Notes under the pieces: model-generated | What the model was told of the DNA's origin: nothing | What the model saw: the letters and a program-made list of their open reading frames with translations, nothing else | Databases searched by the model: none | Part shown: positions 23,685-31,457 of the stretch, one piece after another | Layout: each line of letters opens with the position of its first letter | How positions within the stretch are numbered: position 1 is the first letter of the stretch | Assembly: GCA_902773665.1 (NCBI GenBank) | Contig: CACYFF010000013.1 | Coordinates: forward strand, 1-50,302 | From: an uncultured Eubacteriales bacterium | GTDB lineage: Bacteria; Bacillota; Clostridia; Peptostreptococcales; Anaerovoracaceae | Reading direction: 5' to 3' | DNA: 50,302 nt | Program-made: the position numbers and the translations under genes

Positions 23685-24947
23685 ATGAAAATCTTAGACG
23701 TAGTTTGTTCCAAGGGCCGTACCGGCTTCTACTTCGACGATCAGCGCGCCATCAAGAAGGGCGCTGCCCACGACGGCGTGTTCTATCAGGGAGCTCCCGT
23801 AACGGAAGGCTTCACCTCCGTCAGAATGCCCGGCGAATCCATCTCCGTGCAGATCATTCTGGAAGACGGCCAGGTCGCATTCGGCGACTGCGCGGCTGTT
23901 CAGTACTCCGGTGCAGGCGGCAGAGATCCTCTGTTCCTGGCCAAGGACTTCATCCCCGTCATCGACAAGTACATCAAGCCCATGCTCGTAGGCAGAGAGG
24001 CCGATAACTTCCGCCAGCTGGCAGCCGAGATGGAAGCCATCCAGGTCGAAGGCAAGAGACTGCACACCGCCATCCGCTACGGCGTTTCCCAGGCCATCCT
24101 GGACGCTGTCGCCAAGGCAAAGCACAAGATGATGTGCGAAGTCGTCGCCGAAGAATACGGCTGCGAAGTTTCCGACAAGCCCATCGACATCTTCACCCAG
24201 TCCGGCGATGACCGCTACGACAACTCCGACAAGATGATCATCAAGCAGGCGCAGGTTCTGCCTCACGCTCTGATCAACAACGTCGAGACCAAGCTGGGTC
24301 CCCATGGCGAACTGCTCGAAAAGTACGTCGCATGGCTGAGAGACCGGATCCTCAACAACAGAGCGGACGAGAACTATAAGCCGATCTTCCACATCGACGT
24401 ATACGGCACCATCGGCGCTGCGTTCGGCAACACCAACTTCAAGGCTATGGCCGACTACCTCGAAAAGCTGGCCGAGACCGCTAAGCCCTTCCACCTCCGC
24501 ATCGAAGGACCCATGGACTGCGATACCGACAGAGAGACTCAGATGCTGGCTCTGAAGGGCCTCACCGAAGAGATCGACCGCAGAGGCATCGACGTCGAAC
24601 TGGTTGCTGACGAATGGTGCAACACCCTCGAAGACGTCAAGTACTTCACTGATAACCACGCCGGTCACATGGTCCAGATCAAGACTCCGGACCTCGGCGG
24701 CGTCAACAACACCATCGAAGCTGTTCTGTACTGCAAGGAACACGGCATGGGCGCTTACCAGGGCGGTACCTGCAACGAGACCGACCGCAGCGCTCAGGTC
24801 TGCACTCAGTGCGCAATGGCAACTCAGCCCGCTCAGATCCTGGCCAAGCCGGGCATGGGCGTAGACGAAGGCTACATGATCGTTTACAACGAAATGCAGA
24901 GAGTTCTGGCGCTGAGAGCTGCCAAGAAGGCCTGCGGCTGCAAGTAA
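23685..24947 (+). CDS. mal: Methylaspartate ammonia-lyase
   Basis: 420 aa; the Clostridium tetanomorphum enzyme is about 413 aa. It belongs to the enolase superfamily and removes ammonia from 3-methylaspartate to give mesaconate. The metal ligands are in FHIDVYGTIG, LRIEGPMD and VADEWCNT; the catalytic lysine is in MVQIKTPDLGGVNN; the opposite-face His lies in VLPHALINNVETKLG. The MRMPGESISV-like SVRMPGESISVQIILEDG and FGDCAAVQYSGAGGRDPLF give the N-terminal cap domain. The C-terminus carries a short Cys-rich tail (KKACGCK). The ATG at 23685 follows AAAGGAGAAAC. It ends the first half of the operon; a palindrome and a terminator follow before citD. Confidence 0.97.
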   Translation: MKILDVVCSKGRTGFYFDDQRAIKKGAAHDGVFYQGAPVTEGFTSVRMPGESISVQIILEDGQVAFGDCAAVQYSGAGGRDPLFLAKDFIPVIDKYIKPMLVGREADNFRQLAAEMEAIQVEGKRLHTAIRYGVSQAILDAVAKAKHKMMCEVVAEEYGCEVSDKPIDIFTQSGDDRYDNSDKMIIKQAQVLPHALINNVETKLGPHGELLEKYVAWLRDRILNNRADENYKPIFHIDVYGTIGAAFGNTNFKAMADYLEKLAETAKPFHLRIEGPMDCDTDRETQMLALKGLTEEIDRRGIDVELVADEWCNTLEDVKYFTDNHAGHMVQIKTPDLGGVNNTIEAVLYCKEHGMGAYQGGTCNETDRSAQVCTQCAMATQPAQILAKPGMGVDEGYMIVYNEMQRVLALRAAKKACGCK

Positions 24948-24959
24948 GCTGTGCAATGT

Positions 24960-24973
24960 GACCCTATAGGGTC
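24960..24973. other. 14-bp perfect palindrome GACCCTATAGGGTC
   Basis: GACCCTATAGGGTC is perfectly self-complementary and lies 12 bases after the mal stop and 8 bases before the intrinsic terminator. It could be a protein site or extend the RNA structure of the terminator. No second copy was seen. Confidence 0.5.
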
Positions 24974-24981
24974 ATCCCATA

Positions 24982-25009
24982 AGCCCGAAGCAACGCCTTC
25001 GGGCTTTTT
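24982..25009 (+). terminator. Intra-operon Rho-independent terminator between mal and citD
   Basis: AGCCCGAAG (24982-24990) and CTTCGGGCT (24997-25005) form a 9-bp stem with loop CAACGC, followed by TTTT. It separates the glutamate mutase/ammonia-lyase genes from the citramalate lyase/mesaconase genes. No strong promoter is visible in the 21 bases between it and citD, so partial readthrough is likely. Confidence 0.85.
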
Positions 25010-25030
25010 CCAAACGAAAGGAAATCCGTT

Positions 25031-25309
25031 ATGAATACACTGAAAAAGGCTTCCTGCGGCACCATGGAATCCAGCGACGCCTACATGGAACTGGAACCCA
25101 TCGAGGCGGGTACGCAGATCGAGCTGCAGTCCGTGGTGGAACACCAGTTCGGCGATTCTATCCGCGCGCTGGCGGCAGAGATGCTGAAAGAGGAAGGCGT
25201 AGAGAACGTTAAGCTGAGCATCGTCGACAGAGGCGCTCTGGAGTGCACGCTCCGGGCACGTCTCGAGACCCTCATCGGCAGAGCGAGAGAGGAGGCAGCC
25301 CATGCGTAG
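25031..25309 (+). CDS. citD: Citrate/citramalate lyase acyl carrier protein (gamma subunit)
   Basis: 92 aa. The N-terminal SCGTMESSDAYMEL contains the serine (Ser14) that carries the phosphoribosyl-dephospho-CoA prosthetic group in citrate lyase. QFGDSIRALAAEML and VDRGALECTLRARLETLIGRA complete the family pattern. Its acetylated thiol group is the substrate handle for the alpha and beta subunits. In this operon the acid is most likely citramalate rather than citrate. The ATG at 25031 follows GAAAGGAAAT, and the end overlaps citE by 8 bases. The genes for prosthetic-group synthesis and transfer (citG, citX) are not in the window. Confidence 0.95.
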   Translation: MNTLKKASCGTMESSDAYMELEPIEAGTQIELQSVVEHQFGDSIRALAAEMLKEEGVENVKLSIVDRGALECTLRARLETLIGRAREEAAHA

Positions 25310-26180
25310 ATCCATGCTGTTCCTGCCGGGCAATGCCCCGAACATGATCTTAAGCGGCGACTGCCTCGGCGCAGACGCCATCATCCTGGACCTGGAAGAC
25401 GCTGTCGCGCCCGATCAGAAGGACGCGGCCAGAGTGCTGGTCCGCAATGCCATCAAGTACCTGCAATTCCCCGGCGTGGAGAAGATCATCCGCATCAACT
25501 CCCTGGATACGCCGTACTGGAAGAAGGACCTGGACGAGATGGTCCCCTTAAAGCCGGAACTCATCATGACCCCGAAGACCTCCTGCGCAGCGGACGTGCT
25601 GGAATTCGACGCCTACATGTCCGAACTGGAGGACAAACTGGGCTTCGAAAGAAATACCGTTAAGCTGCTGCCCCTCATCGAGACGGCGCTGGGCGTGGAG
25701 AACGCATTCGCTATCGCCTCCGCCAGCAAGAGAGTCGCAGCCATCTTCCTCGGCGCGGAAGACCTGTCCGCCGACCTGCACTGCAAGCGCACGAAGGAAG
25801 GCAAGGAGATCCTGTACGCCAGAGGCCGCATGGTAATGGCGGCAAGAGCGGCGAACGTGGACGTCTACGACACCCCGTTCACCGACGTGAACGATGACGA
25901 AGGCATCCGCATCGACGCAGAGTTCGCCAAGGGTCTCGGGTTCACCGGCAAGGCCAGCATCTCCCCCAGACACGTCGGCGTCATCAACGAGGTGTTCAGC
26001 CCGACGCAGAAGGATATTGATTACGCCTACGAAGTCATGGAAGCGATCCGCATCGGCAAGGAGCAGGGCAAGGGCGCTGTCTCCCTGCACGGCAAGATGA
26101 TCGACGCACCCATCGTGGCGAGAGCCCAGCAGACCATCGACATGGCCGTTGCGCTGGGATTAGGAAGGGAGGAATGCTAA
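25302..26180 (+). CDS. citE: Citrate/citramalate lyase beta subunit
   Basis: 292 aa, HpcH/HpaI-type TIM barrel. Seen: MRRSMLFLPGNAPNMI, AIILDLEDAVAPDQKDAAR, IIRINSLDTPYWKKDLDE, LLPLIETALGVENAF (metal Glu), IFLGAEDLSADLHCKRT (metal Asp) and the C-terminal GKASISPRHVGVINEVF. It cleaves the citramalyl- (or citryl-) thioester on CitD into pyruvate (or oxaloacetate) and acetyl-CitD. The assignment to citramalate rests on the pathway context, since the two kinds of lyase cannot be told apart by motif. The start overlaps citD by 8 bases, with GAGAGAGGAGG upstream. Confidence 0.93.
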   Translation: MRRSMLFLPGNAPNMILSGDCLGADAIILDLEDAVAPDQKDAARVLVRNAIKYLQFPGVEKIIRINSLDTPYWKKDLDEMVPLKPELIMTPKTSCAADVLEFDAYMSELEDKLGFERNTVKLLPLIETALGVENAFAIASASKRVAAIFLGAEDLSADLHCKRTKEGKEILYARGRMVMAARAANVDVYDTPFTDVNDDEGIRIDAEFAKGLGFTGKASISPRHVGVINEVFSPTQKDIDYAYEVMEAIRIGKEQGKGAVSLHGKMIDAPIVARAQQTIDMAVALGLGREEC

Positions 26181-27584
26181 ATGGATAAAGTCGTAAAGAC
26201 CTTAAAGGAAGCCATTCAGCTGGCAGGCGTTAAGGACGGCAGCCGCATCTCCTTCCACCACCATCTGAGAAACGGCGACTATGTGCTGAACATGGTCATG
26301 GACGAGATCGCCGGCATGGGATACAAGGACATCTCCGTCAATGCCAGCTCTCTGTTCGACTGCCATCTGCCCCTCGTGGACCACATCAAGAACGGCGTGG
26401 TCACCGAGATCATCACCGACTACATGAGCGGCGGCATCGGTGCGCAGATCTCCGAAGGCATTCTGGAAAAGCCGGTGCAGTTCCGCACCCACGGCGGAAG
26501 ACCTGCGGATATCATCAAAGGGGTCACCCCCATCGACGTGGCCTTTATCGCGGCTCCGACGGCCGATACCATGGGCAACATGACCGGCAAGATCGGCAAA
26601 TCCGCCTGCGGCAGCATGGGCTACGCTTACGCGGACGCCATGTGCGCCAAGAAGGTCGTGGTCATCACCGACAATCTGGTGCCCTATCCGCTGCCGTATC
26701 CGTCCATCGACGAGACCTACGCGGACTACGTCGTTTCCGTGGACGCCATCGGCAACCCGGCGGGCATCGTCTCCGGCACGACCAAAATTACGCGTGACCC
26801 GGTAGGGCTCGTGATGGCTCAGACCGCTGCGAAGGTCATCCAGGCCAGCGGCCTCTTAAAGGACGGCTTCTCCTTCCAGACCGGCGCCGGCGGCGCCACC
26901 CTGGCAGCGGCCCAGTTCCTCAAGGAGATCATGCTTAAAGAAGGAATTAAGGGATCTTTCGGCTGCGGCGGCATCACCGGCTACATGGTGGACATGCTGA
27001 ATGAGGGCTGCTTCGAGAGCCTCATCGACGTGCAGTGCTTCGACCTGAAGGCCGTGGAATCCATCCGCACCAACCCGAAGCACACGGAAGTTTCCGCGAT
27101 GCGCTATGCCAGCCCCGATGCGAAGTCCGCTGCCGTGGATTCCCTGGACGTCGTCCTGCTGGGCGCAACGGAGATCGATACCGACTTCAACGTAAACGTA
27201 CATACCAATTCCAGCGGCAAGATCATGGGCGGTTCCGGGGGTCACTCCGACACTGCAGCTGGCGCCAAGCTGGCGATGATCATCGCACCGCTGTCCCGCG
27301 CAAGACTTCCCATCGTAACGGACCACGTGTTCTGCAAGTCCACCCCGGGCAGCACCATCGATGTGCTGGTCACCCAGAAGGGCGTCGCCGTGAACCCGGC
27401 AAGACCGGAACTGGCGGCAAAGCTGAAGGACGGCGGCATTCATGTCGTGGACATCTTCGAACTGAAGGAAGCGGCGGAGAAGCTGTGCGGCAGCCCGAAG
27501 CCCCTGGTGAAGGGCGACAAAGTCGTGGCGGACATCATCTACCGCGACGGCACGCTGCTGGATCGCATCTACAACGTGAGGTAA
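26181..27584 (+). CDS. citF: Citrate/citramalate lyase alpha subunit (CoA/ACP transferase)
   Basis: 467 aa, about 40 shorter than enterobacterial CitF. It exchanges the acetyl group on CitD for the incoming acid. Family segments seen are RISFHHHLRNGDYVLNMV near the N-terminus, DYMSGGIGAQISEG, FRTHGGRPADIIKG, DVAFIAAPTADTMGN, FQTGAGGATLAAAQFL, GSFGCGGITGYMVDML and MGGSGGHSDTAAGAKLAM. The ATG at 26181 immediately follows the citE stop, with GGAAGGGAGG upstream. Together with CitD and CitE it would split citramalate to acetate and pyruvate, the last carbon step of the methylaspartate route. Confidence 0.93.
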   Translation: MDKVVKTLKEAIQLAGVKDGSRISFHHHLRNGDYVLNMVMDEIAGMGYKDISVNASSLFDCHLPLVDHIKNGVVTEIITDYMSGGIGAQISEGILEKPVQFRTHGGRPADIIKGVTPIDVAFIAAPTADTMGNMTGKIGKSACGSMGYAYADAMCAKKVVVITDNLVPYPLPYPSIDETYADYVVSVDAIGNPAGIVSGTTKITRDPVGLVMAQTAAKVIQASGLLKDGFSFQTGAGGATLAAAQFLKEIMLKEGIKGSFGCGGITGYMVDMLNEGCFESLIDVQCFDLKAVESIRTNPKHTEVSAMRYASPDAKSAAVDSLDVVLLGATEIDTDFNVNVHTNSSGKIMGGSGGHSDTAAGAKLAMIIAPLSRARLPIVTDHVFCKSTPGSTIDVLVTQKGVAVNPARPELAAKLKDGGIHVVDIFELKEAAEKLCGSPKPLVKGDKVVADIIYRDGTLLDRIYNVR

Positions 27585-27588
27585 GCAT

Positions 27589-28431
27589 ATGAGAGAGATC
27601 GACGCCAAACAGATCACGGATGTGGTCGCAAGACTGTGCGTGGATGCCAACCGGCATCTGGCACCCGATGTGCGGGAGTGCATCGAAGGCTGCCGGGCCT
27701 GCGAACCCTGGCCCATCGCGCAGAACATCCTGGACCGCATCATCGAAAACTATAACATCGCGGACGAGACCGAGATGGCGATCTGCCAGGACACGGGCCT
27801 CGCCTGCGTCTTCCTGGAGATCGGCCAGGACGTGCACGTGAACGGCTCCATCGAAGACGCCGTCAACGAAGGCGTGCGCCGCGGCTACACCGACGGCTTC
27901 CTGCGCAAATCCTGCGTGGAAGAACCCCTGGGTGCCCGCAAAAACACCCTGGACAACACCCCGGGCATGATCTACTACGACCTGGTGCCCGGCGATCAGA
28001 TCAAGATCACCGTAGCGCCTAAGGGCTTCGGCTCCGAGAACATGAGCCAGATCAAGATGCTCAAGGTCTCCGAAGGCGCGGAGGGCGTAAAGAACTTCGT
28101 GCTGAAGGCCGTGGAAGAGGCCGGTCCCAATCCCTGCCCGCCCATCATCGTGGGCGTCGGCATCGGCGGCACCTTCGACAAGGCTGCCCTGATCGCCAAG
28201 AAGGCGCTGCTGCGCCACACCGGCGAACACAATCCGGTACCGTATTATGCAGATATGGAAAAGGAACTGCTGGAGCGGATCAATGCCCTCGGCATCGGTC
28301 CCCAGGGCTTCGGCGGCAAGACCACCGCGCTGGCGGTCCACATCGAGACCATGCCTACCCATATCGCGGGCCTGCCTGTGGCGGTCAACATCAACTGCCA
28401 CGTCGCAAGACATAAGACGGAGGTGCTGTAA
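27589..28431 (+). CDS. Fumarate hydratase-type (mesaconase) alpha subunit
   Basis: 280 aa, N-terminal half of a class I fumarase/tartrate dehydratase. The cysteines expected for the labile 4Fe-4S cluster are in EMAICQDTG, GPNPCPPIIVGVGIGG and NINCHVARH; the substrate segment is PKGFGSENMS (GFG instead of the usual GGG). The enzyme pair adds water to mesaconate to give (S)-citramalate, joining methylaspartate ammonia-lyase to citramalate lyase; fumarate hydration as a side activity is likely. Start at 27589 overlaps no gene (4 bases after citF) and follows GTGAGGTAAGC. The beta subunit begins directly after its stop. Confidence 0.92.
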   Translation: MREIDAKQITDVVARLCVDANRHLAPDVRECIEGCRACEPWPIAQNILDRIIENYNIADETEMAICQDTGLACVFLEIGQDVHVNGSIEDAVNEGVRRGYTDGFLRKSCVEEPLGARKNTLDNTPGMIYYDLVPGDQIKITVAPKGFGSENMSQIKMLKVSEGAEGVKNFVLKAVEEAGPNPCPPIIVGVGIGGTFDKAALIAKKALLRHTGEHNPVPYYADMEKELLERINALGIGPQGFGGKTTALAVHIETMPTHIAGLPVAVNINCHVARHKTEVL

Positions 28432-28992
28432 ATGGAACCCATCAGAATTACGACTCCGCTTACTCCGGAAGTGGCAAGGACCCTCAAGAGCGGCGATTCC
28501 GTGCTCATCTCCGGCGTCATCTACACCGGCCGTGACGCCGCCCATAAGCGTCTGTGCCAGCTGCTGGAAGAGGGCAAACCCCTGCCCATCGACGTAAAGA
28601 ATCAGATCATCTACTTTGTGGGTCCGTCCCCGGCAAAGCCCGGCATGGCCATCGGCTCCGCGGGTCCGACCACGGCATACCGTATGGATGCCTACAGCCC
28701 GGCGCTCATCGAGCAGGGTCTCACCGGCATGATCGGCAAGGGCAAGAGAGGTCCCGCCGTCATCGATGCCATGAAGAAGTGCGGCTGCGTGTACTTCGGC
28801 GCCATCGGCGGTGCCGGCGCGCTGCTCTCCAAGTGCATCAAGAAGGCTGAAGTCGTCGCTTATGAAGATCTGCAGTCCGAAGCGATCCGCCGCCTGGAGG
28901 TGGAGGACCTGCCCGTGACCGTCATCATCGACGCGGAAGGCCGCAACCTCTATGAATGGGGCAGAGCCGACTATCTGAAGACGCAGGAATAG
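28432..28992 (+). CDS. Fumarate hydratase-type (mesaconase) beta subunit
   Basis: 186 aa, the C-terminal half of class I fumarases as a separate protein. Seen: ITTPLTPEVARTLKSGDSVLISG, YTGRDAAHKRL, YFVGPSPAKPGMAIGSAGPT, TAYRMDAYSPALIEQGLTGMIGKG and YFGAIGGAGALLSKCIK. It closes over the Fe-S cluster of the alpha subunit. The ATG at 28432 follows the alpha stop without a gap (ACGGAGGTGCTGTAA overlaps the end of that gene and supplies the ribosome site). Last gene of the pathway operon, followed by a strong terminator. Confidence 0.92.
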   Translation: MEPIRITTPLTPEVARTLKSGDSVLISGVIYTGRDAAHKRLCQLLEEGKPLPIDVKNQIIYFVGPSPAKPGMAIGSAGPTTAYRMDAYSPALIEQGLTGMIGKGKRGPAVIDAMKKCGCVYFGAIGGAGALLSKCIKKAEVVAYEDLQSEAIRRLEVEDLPVTVIIDAEGRNLYEWGRADYLKTQE

Positions 28993-29007
28993 CGAAATAA
29001 TTTCCGA

Positions 29008-29042
29008 AATCCCGCTTGCAGTCTATGCAAACGGGATTTTTT
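29008..29042 (+). terminator. Rho-independent terminator of the methylaspartate operon
   Basis: AATCCCG (29008-29014) pairs with CGGGATT (29032-29038), with a further inner TGCA/TGCA pairing, and a run of six T follows (29037-29042). It is 15 bases after the last stop codon of the operon. Confidence 0.85.
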
Positions 29043-29117
29043 CGTGTATACTTAAAGTTGGCAAAATTTAGTAAATATTTGTCTGAAGGAACAAGGAAAG
29101 GACAAAAGGAGGAACCC

Positions 29118-30050
29118 ATGGCATTCTACGATTCCACCAACAGCCATCTATATAGCGTATATTTCGCACCGCGCGGCTCGGTGCGCATGTTCGAACTGGG
29201 CGCACAGATCGCCCAGCAGCATCTATCTCCGTTCGACCACATCATCGGCATCCTGGGCGAATCCGGCGCCGGCAAGTCCATGCTCATCAAGGGCATGTTC
29301 CCCGGTCTGGAGCTCACCAACGACGATGCCGGGGTCAACGTGCGGCCGCTGCCCCTGCTGAACATCGACGAAGAGAACATCTTCTACACGCCCCACACCT
29401 ACCACGTGGACGTCCGGTTCGAGATGGGCTTTACCCAGCCCGGCGTGCTGGCGGATGCCGTCATGGAGGCCAAGCGCAGAAACCGCCGAGTCGTCGTGGA
29501 GCACTACGAACTGCTCTATCCCTACATGCACGAGAAGGCCGATCTGCTGATCGGCGTGGGCGAGGAGATCATCGTGACCCGCCCAACCATCTTCGGCCCC
29601 ACCCCCGACGAGATCCATCAGATCGTCTACGAATCCATCAAATACCGCCAGATGGCCCATACGGCGGAAGACCTTACGGAGCGCTATCTGAGCGACGAAG
29701 ATATGGCCAGAGCCATCCACGGCGACATTAAGAAGGGCTTCCTTCTGATCTTCCCCGGCGATAAGCCCAACGTCAATCTGGATATTATGGAACGGGCGGT
29801 CCTCGAAGACATCGCGAAGGATATGCCCATCGATTATGTGGACGAGAACCACGTATCCATCGGCGGAGAAAAGCGTTTCTGCACCGGTCCCCGCACCCAC
29901 GTAAAGACCACCGGCGCGATCGAGGGCTTCCGGCTCATCAAGCCGCTCATCCACGATGCGGAGCACGACCGCTGGATCCTGGCAGGCCGCGTCTGCGCAC
30001 CGGGCGAATTCGGCGACAGCCTGCAGAACATCAACAATACGGAGATATAG
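29118..30050 (+). CDS. P-loop protein of the 'alanine-tRNA synthetase second additional domain' type
   Basis: 310 aa. Residues 1-110: LYSVYFAPRGSVRMFELG, then a Walker A loop GILGESGAGKSMLIKGMFPG and NDDAGVNVRPLPLLNIDEEN. Middle: FYTPHTYHVDVRFEMGFTQP, RRVVVEHYELLYPYMHEKAD, LIGVGEEIIVTRPTIFGPTP. The C-terminal third (DENHVSIGGEKRFCTGPRTHV) recalls the second additional domain of alanyl/threonyl-tRNA synthetases that handles mischarged tRNA. From memory, clostridial proteins with this architecture carry that database name; their function is not established. A nucleotide-dependent RNA or tRNA-quality role is only a guess. The ATG at 29118 follows AAAAGGAGG; radA follows after 3 bases, so it begins the housekeeping operon. 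A possible -10 box TATACT is at 29047-29052. Confidence 0.7.
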   Translation: MAFYDSTNSHLYSVYFAPRGSVRMFELGAQIAQQHLSPFDHIIGILGESGAGKSMLIKGMFPGLELTNDDAGVNVRPLPLLNIDEENIFYTPHTYHVDVRFEMGFTQPGVLADAVMEAKRRNRRVVVEHYELLYPYMHEKADLLIGVGEEIIVTRPTIFGPTPDEIHQIVYESIKYRQMAHTAEDLTERYLSDEDMARAIHGDIKKGFLLIFPGDKPNVNLDIMERAVLEDIAKDMPIDYVDENHVSIGGEKRFCTGPRTHVKTTGAIEGFRLIKPLIHDAEHDRWILAGRVCAPGEFGDSLQNINNTEI

Positions 30051-30053
30051 TTC

Positions 30054-31457
30054 ATGGCAAAGAAGGCGCAGACAGTTTTCGTATGCCAGGAATGCGGGTA
30101 CGAGAGCCCGAAATGGATGGGTCAGTGCATCTGCGGCGCCTGGAATTCCTTCGTCGAAGAAAAGGTCGCTCCGGCGCCCGCATCCGACGTCCGGCGGCGC
30201 ACCGCGTCCGGCGTGCTGGAGGGAAAGGCTCCGAAGCCGGTCCGCATCGGCGAGGTGCAGAGCTCTCAGGCCAGCCGCATCGACACCGGCATCGCGGAAC
30301 TCAACCGGGTGCTGGGGGGAGGCCTCGTGCAGGGCAGCATCGCCCTCATCACGGGGGAACCGGGCATCGGGAAATCCACCATCATCATCCAGGCGGCTTC
30401 TTCGATCGCGCAGAAGGAGGGCACGGTCCTCTACGTCTCCGGCGAGGAGTCCGAGGAGCAGATCAAGATGCGGGCCGACCGGGTCTGCCAAGGCGATCTG
30501 TCGAACCTCTATCTGCTGGCGGAGACCAACATGGAAAACGTGCTGGAGGCGGTCAACCAGCTGCATCCGGCTTTCCTCATCATCGACTCCATCCAGACCA
30601 TGTACTGCAGCGATCTCGAATCTGCGCCGGGCAGCGTGTCGCAGGTGCGGGCCTGCGGCAACCTGCTGATGAACGTGGCCAAGGGCATGGGTATCCCCGT
30701 GTTCGTCGTGGCTCATGTTACAAAGAGCGGCGAGCTGGCAGGACCGAAGATCGTGGAGCATATGGTGGATACGGTGCTCCAGTTTACGGGAGAACGCAAC
30801 CAGGATCTGCGCATCCTGCGCTCTTTAAAGAACCGTTTCGGCACCACCTCTGAGATCGGCGCCTTCGAGATGAGAGAAGAAGGCCTCGTGGAAGTGGACA
30901 ACCTGTCCGGCAGTTTCCTGGAAGGCTTCGAGGATTCGGCGGAAGGTGCGGTGGCGACGGCAGTCTACGAAGGCACCCGGCCGCTGCTGCTGGAGATCCA
31001 GGCGCTCACCGGGCCCTCCGGCATCGGATTTGCCCGCCGTACGGGCATAGGCGTGGAGGCGAACCGGCTCAACATGATCCTCGCCGTGCTGGAGCGCAAA
31101 GCCGGCATCAGTCTGCTGTCCCGGGACGTCTACGTAAACGTCGTGGGCGGTTTAAAGCCCGAAGGCACCTCCACGGATCTGGCGGTGGCGCTGGCCATCT
31201 GGTCGGCAGAAAAGGGCGTAAGCATTCCCCACAGCACCCTCATCATCGGGGAGATCGGCTTAACGGGCGACCTGCGCCCCGTGATGCATGCGGAAAAGCT
31301 GTGCAAGGAAGCTGCCCGCATGGGATTTGACCGCATCATCCTGCCGAAGCGCAATCTCGGCCGGGTAAAGGACGTGCCCGGCGGACTGCAGCTGGTCGGG
31401 GTCACGACCGTAAAAGAAGCCATGGAGGCTTCGCAGAAAGGAAAGAACAATGGCTAA
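30054..31457 (+). CDS. radA: DNA repair protein RadA
   Basis: 467 aa, standard length. Residues 8-30 form the C4 zinc finger (VCQECGYESPKWMGQCICG); the RecA-like core has Walker A GEPGIGKST, Walker B FLIIDSIQTMYC and the RadA-specific KNRFG motif (SLKNRFGTTSEIG); the C-terminus is the Lon-protease-like domain (VNVVGGLKPEGTSTDLAVALA, GEIGLTGDLRPV). RadA is a DnaB-like helicase aiding branch migration in recombination. Begins the usual Bacillus/Clostridium run of radA with yacL, ispD/F and cysS; disA, its common partner, is absent. Its end overlaps the response regulator by 8 bases. Confidence 0.97.
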   Translation: MAKKAQTVFVCQECGYESPKWMGQCICGAWNSFVEEKVAPAPASDVRRRTASGVLEGKAPKPVRIGEVQSSQASRIDTGIAELNRVLGGGLVQGSIALITGEPGIGKSTIIIQAASSIAQKEGTVLYVSGEESEEQIKMRADRVCQGDLSNLYLLAETNMENVLEAVNQLHPAFLIIDSIQTMYCSDLESAPGSVSQVRACGNLLMNVAKGMGIPVFVVAHVTKSGELAGPKIVEHMVDTVLQFTGERNQDLRILRSLKNRFGTTSEIGAFEMREEGLVEVDNLSGSFLEGFEDSAEGAVATAVYEGTRPLLLEIQALTGPSGIGFARRTGIGVEANRLNMILAVLERKAGISLLSRDVYVNVVGGLKPEGTSTDLAVALAIWSAEKGVSIPHSTLIIGEIGLTGDLRPVMHAEKLCKEAARMGFDRIILPKRNLGRVKDVPGGLQLVGVTTVKEAMEASQKGKNNG

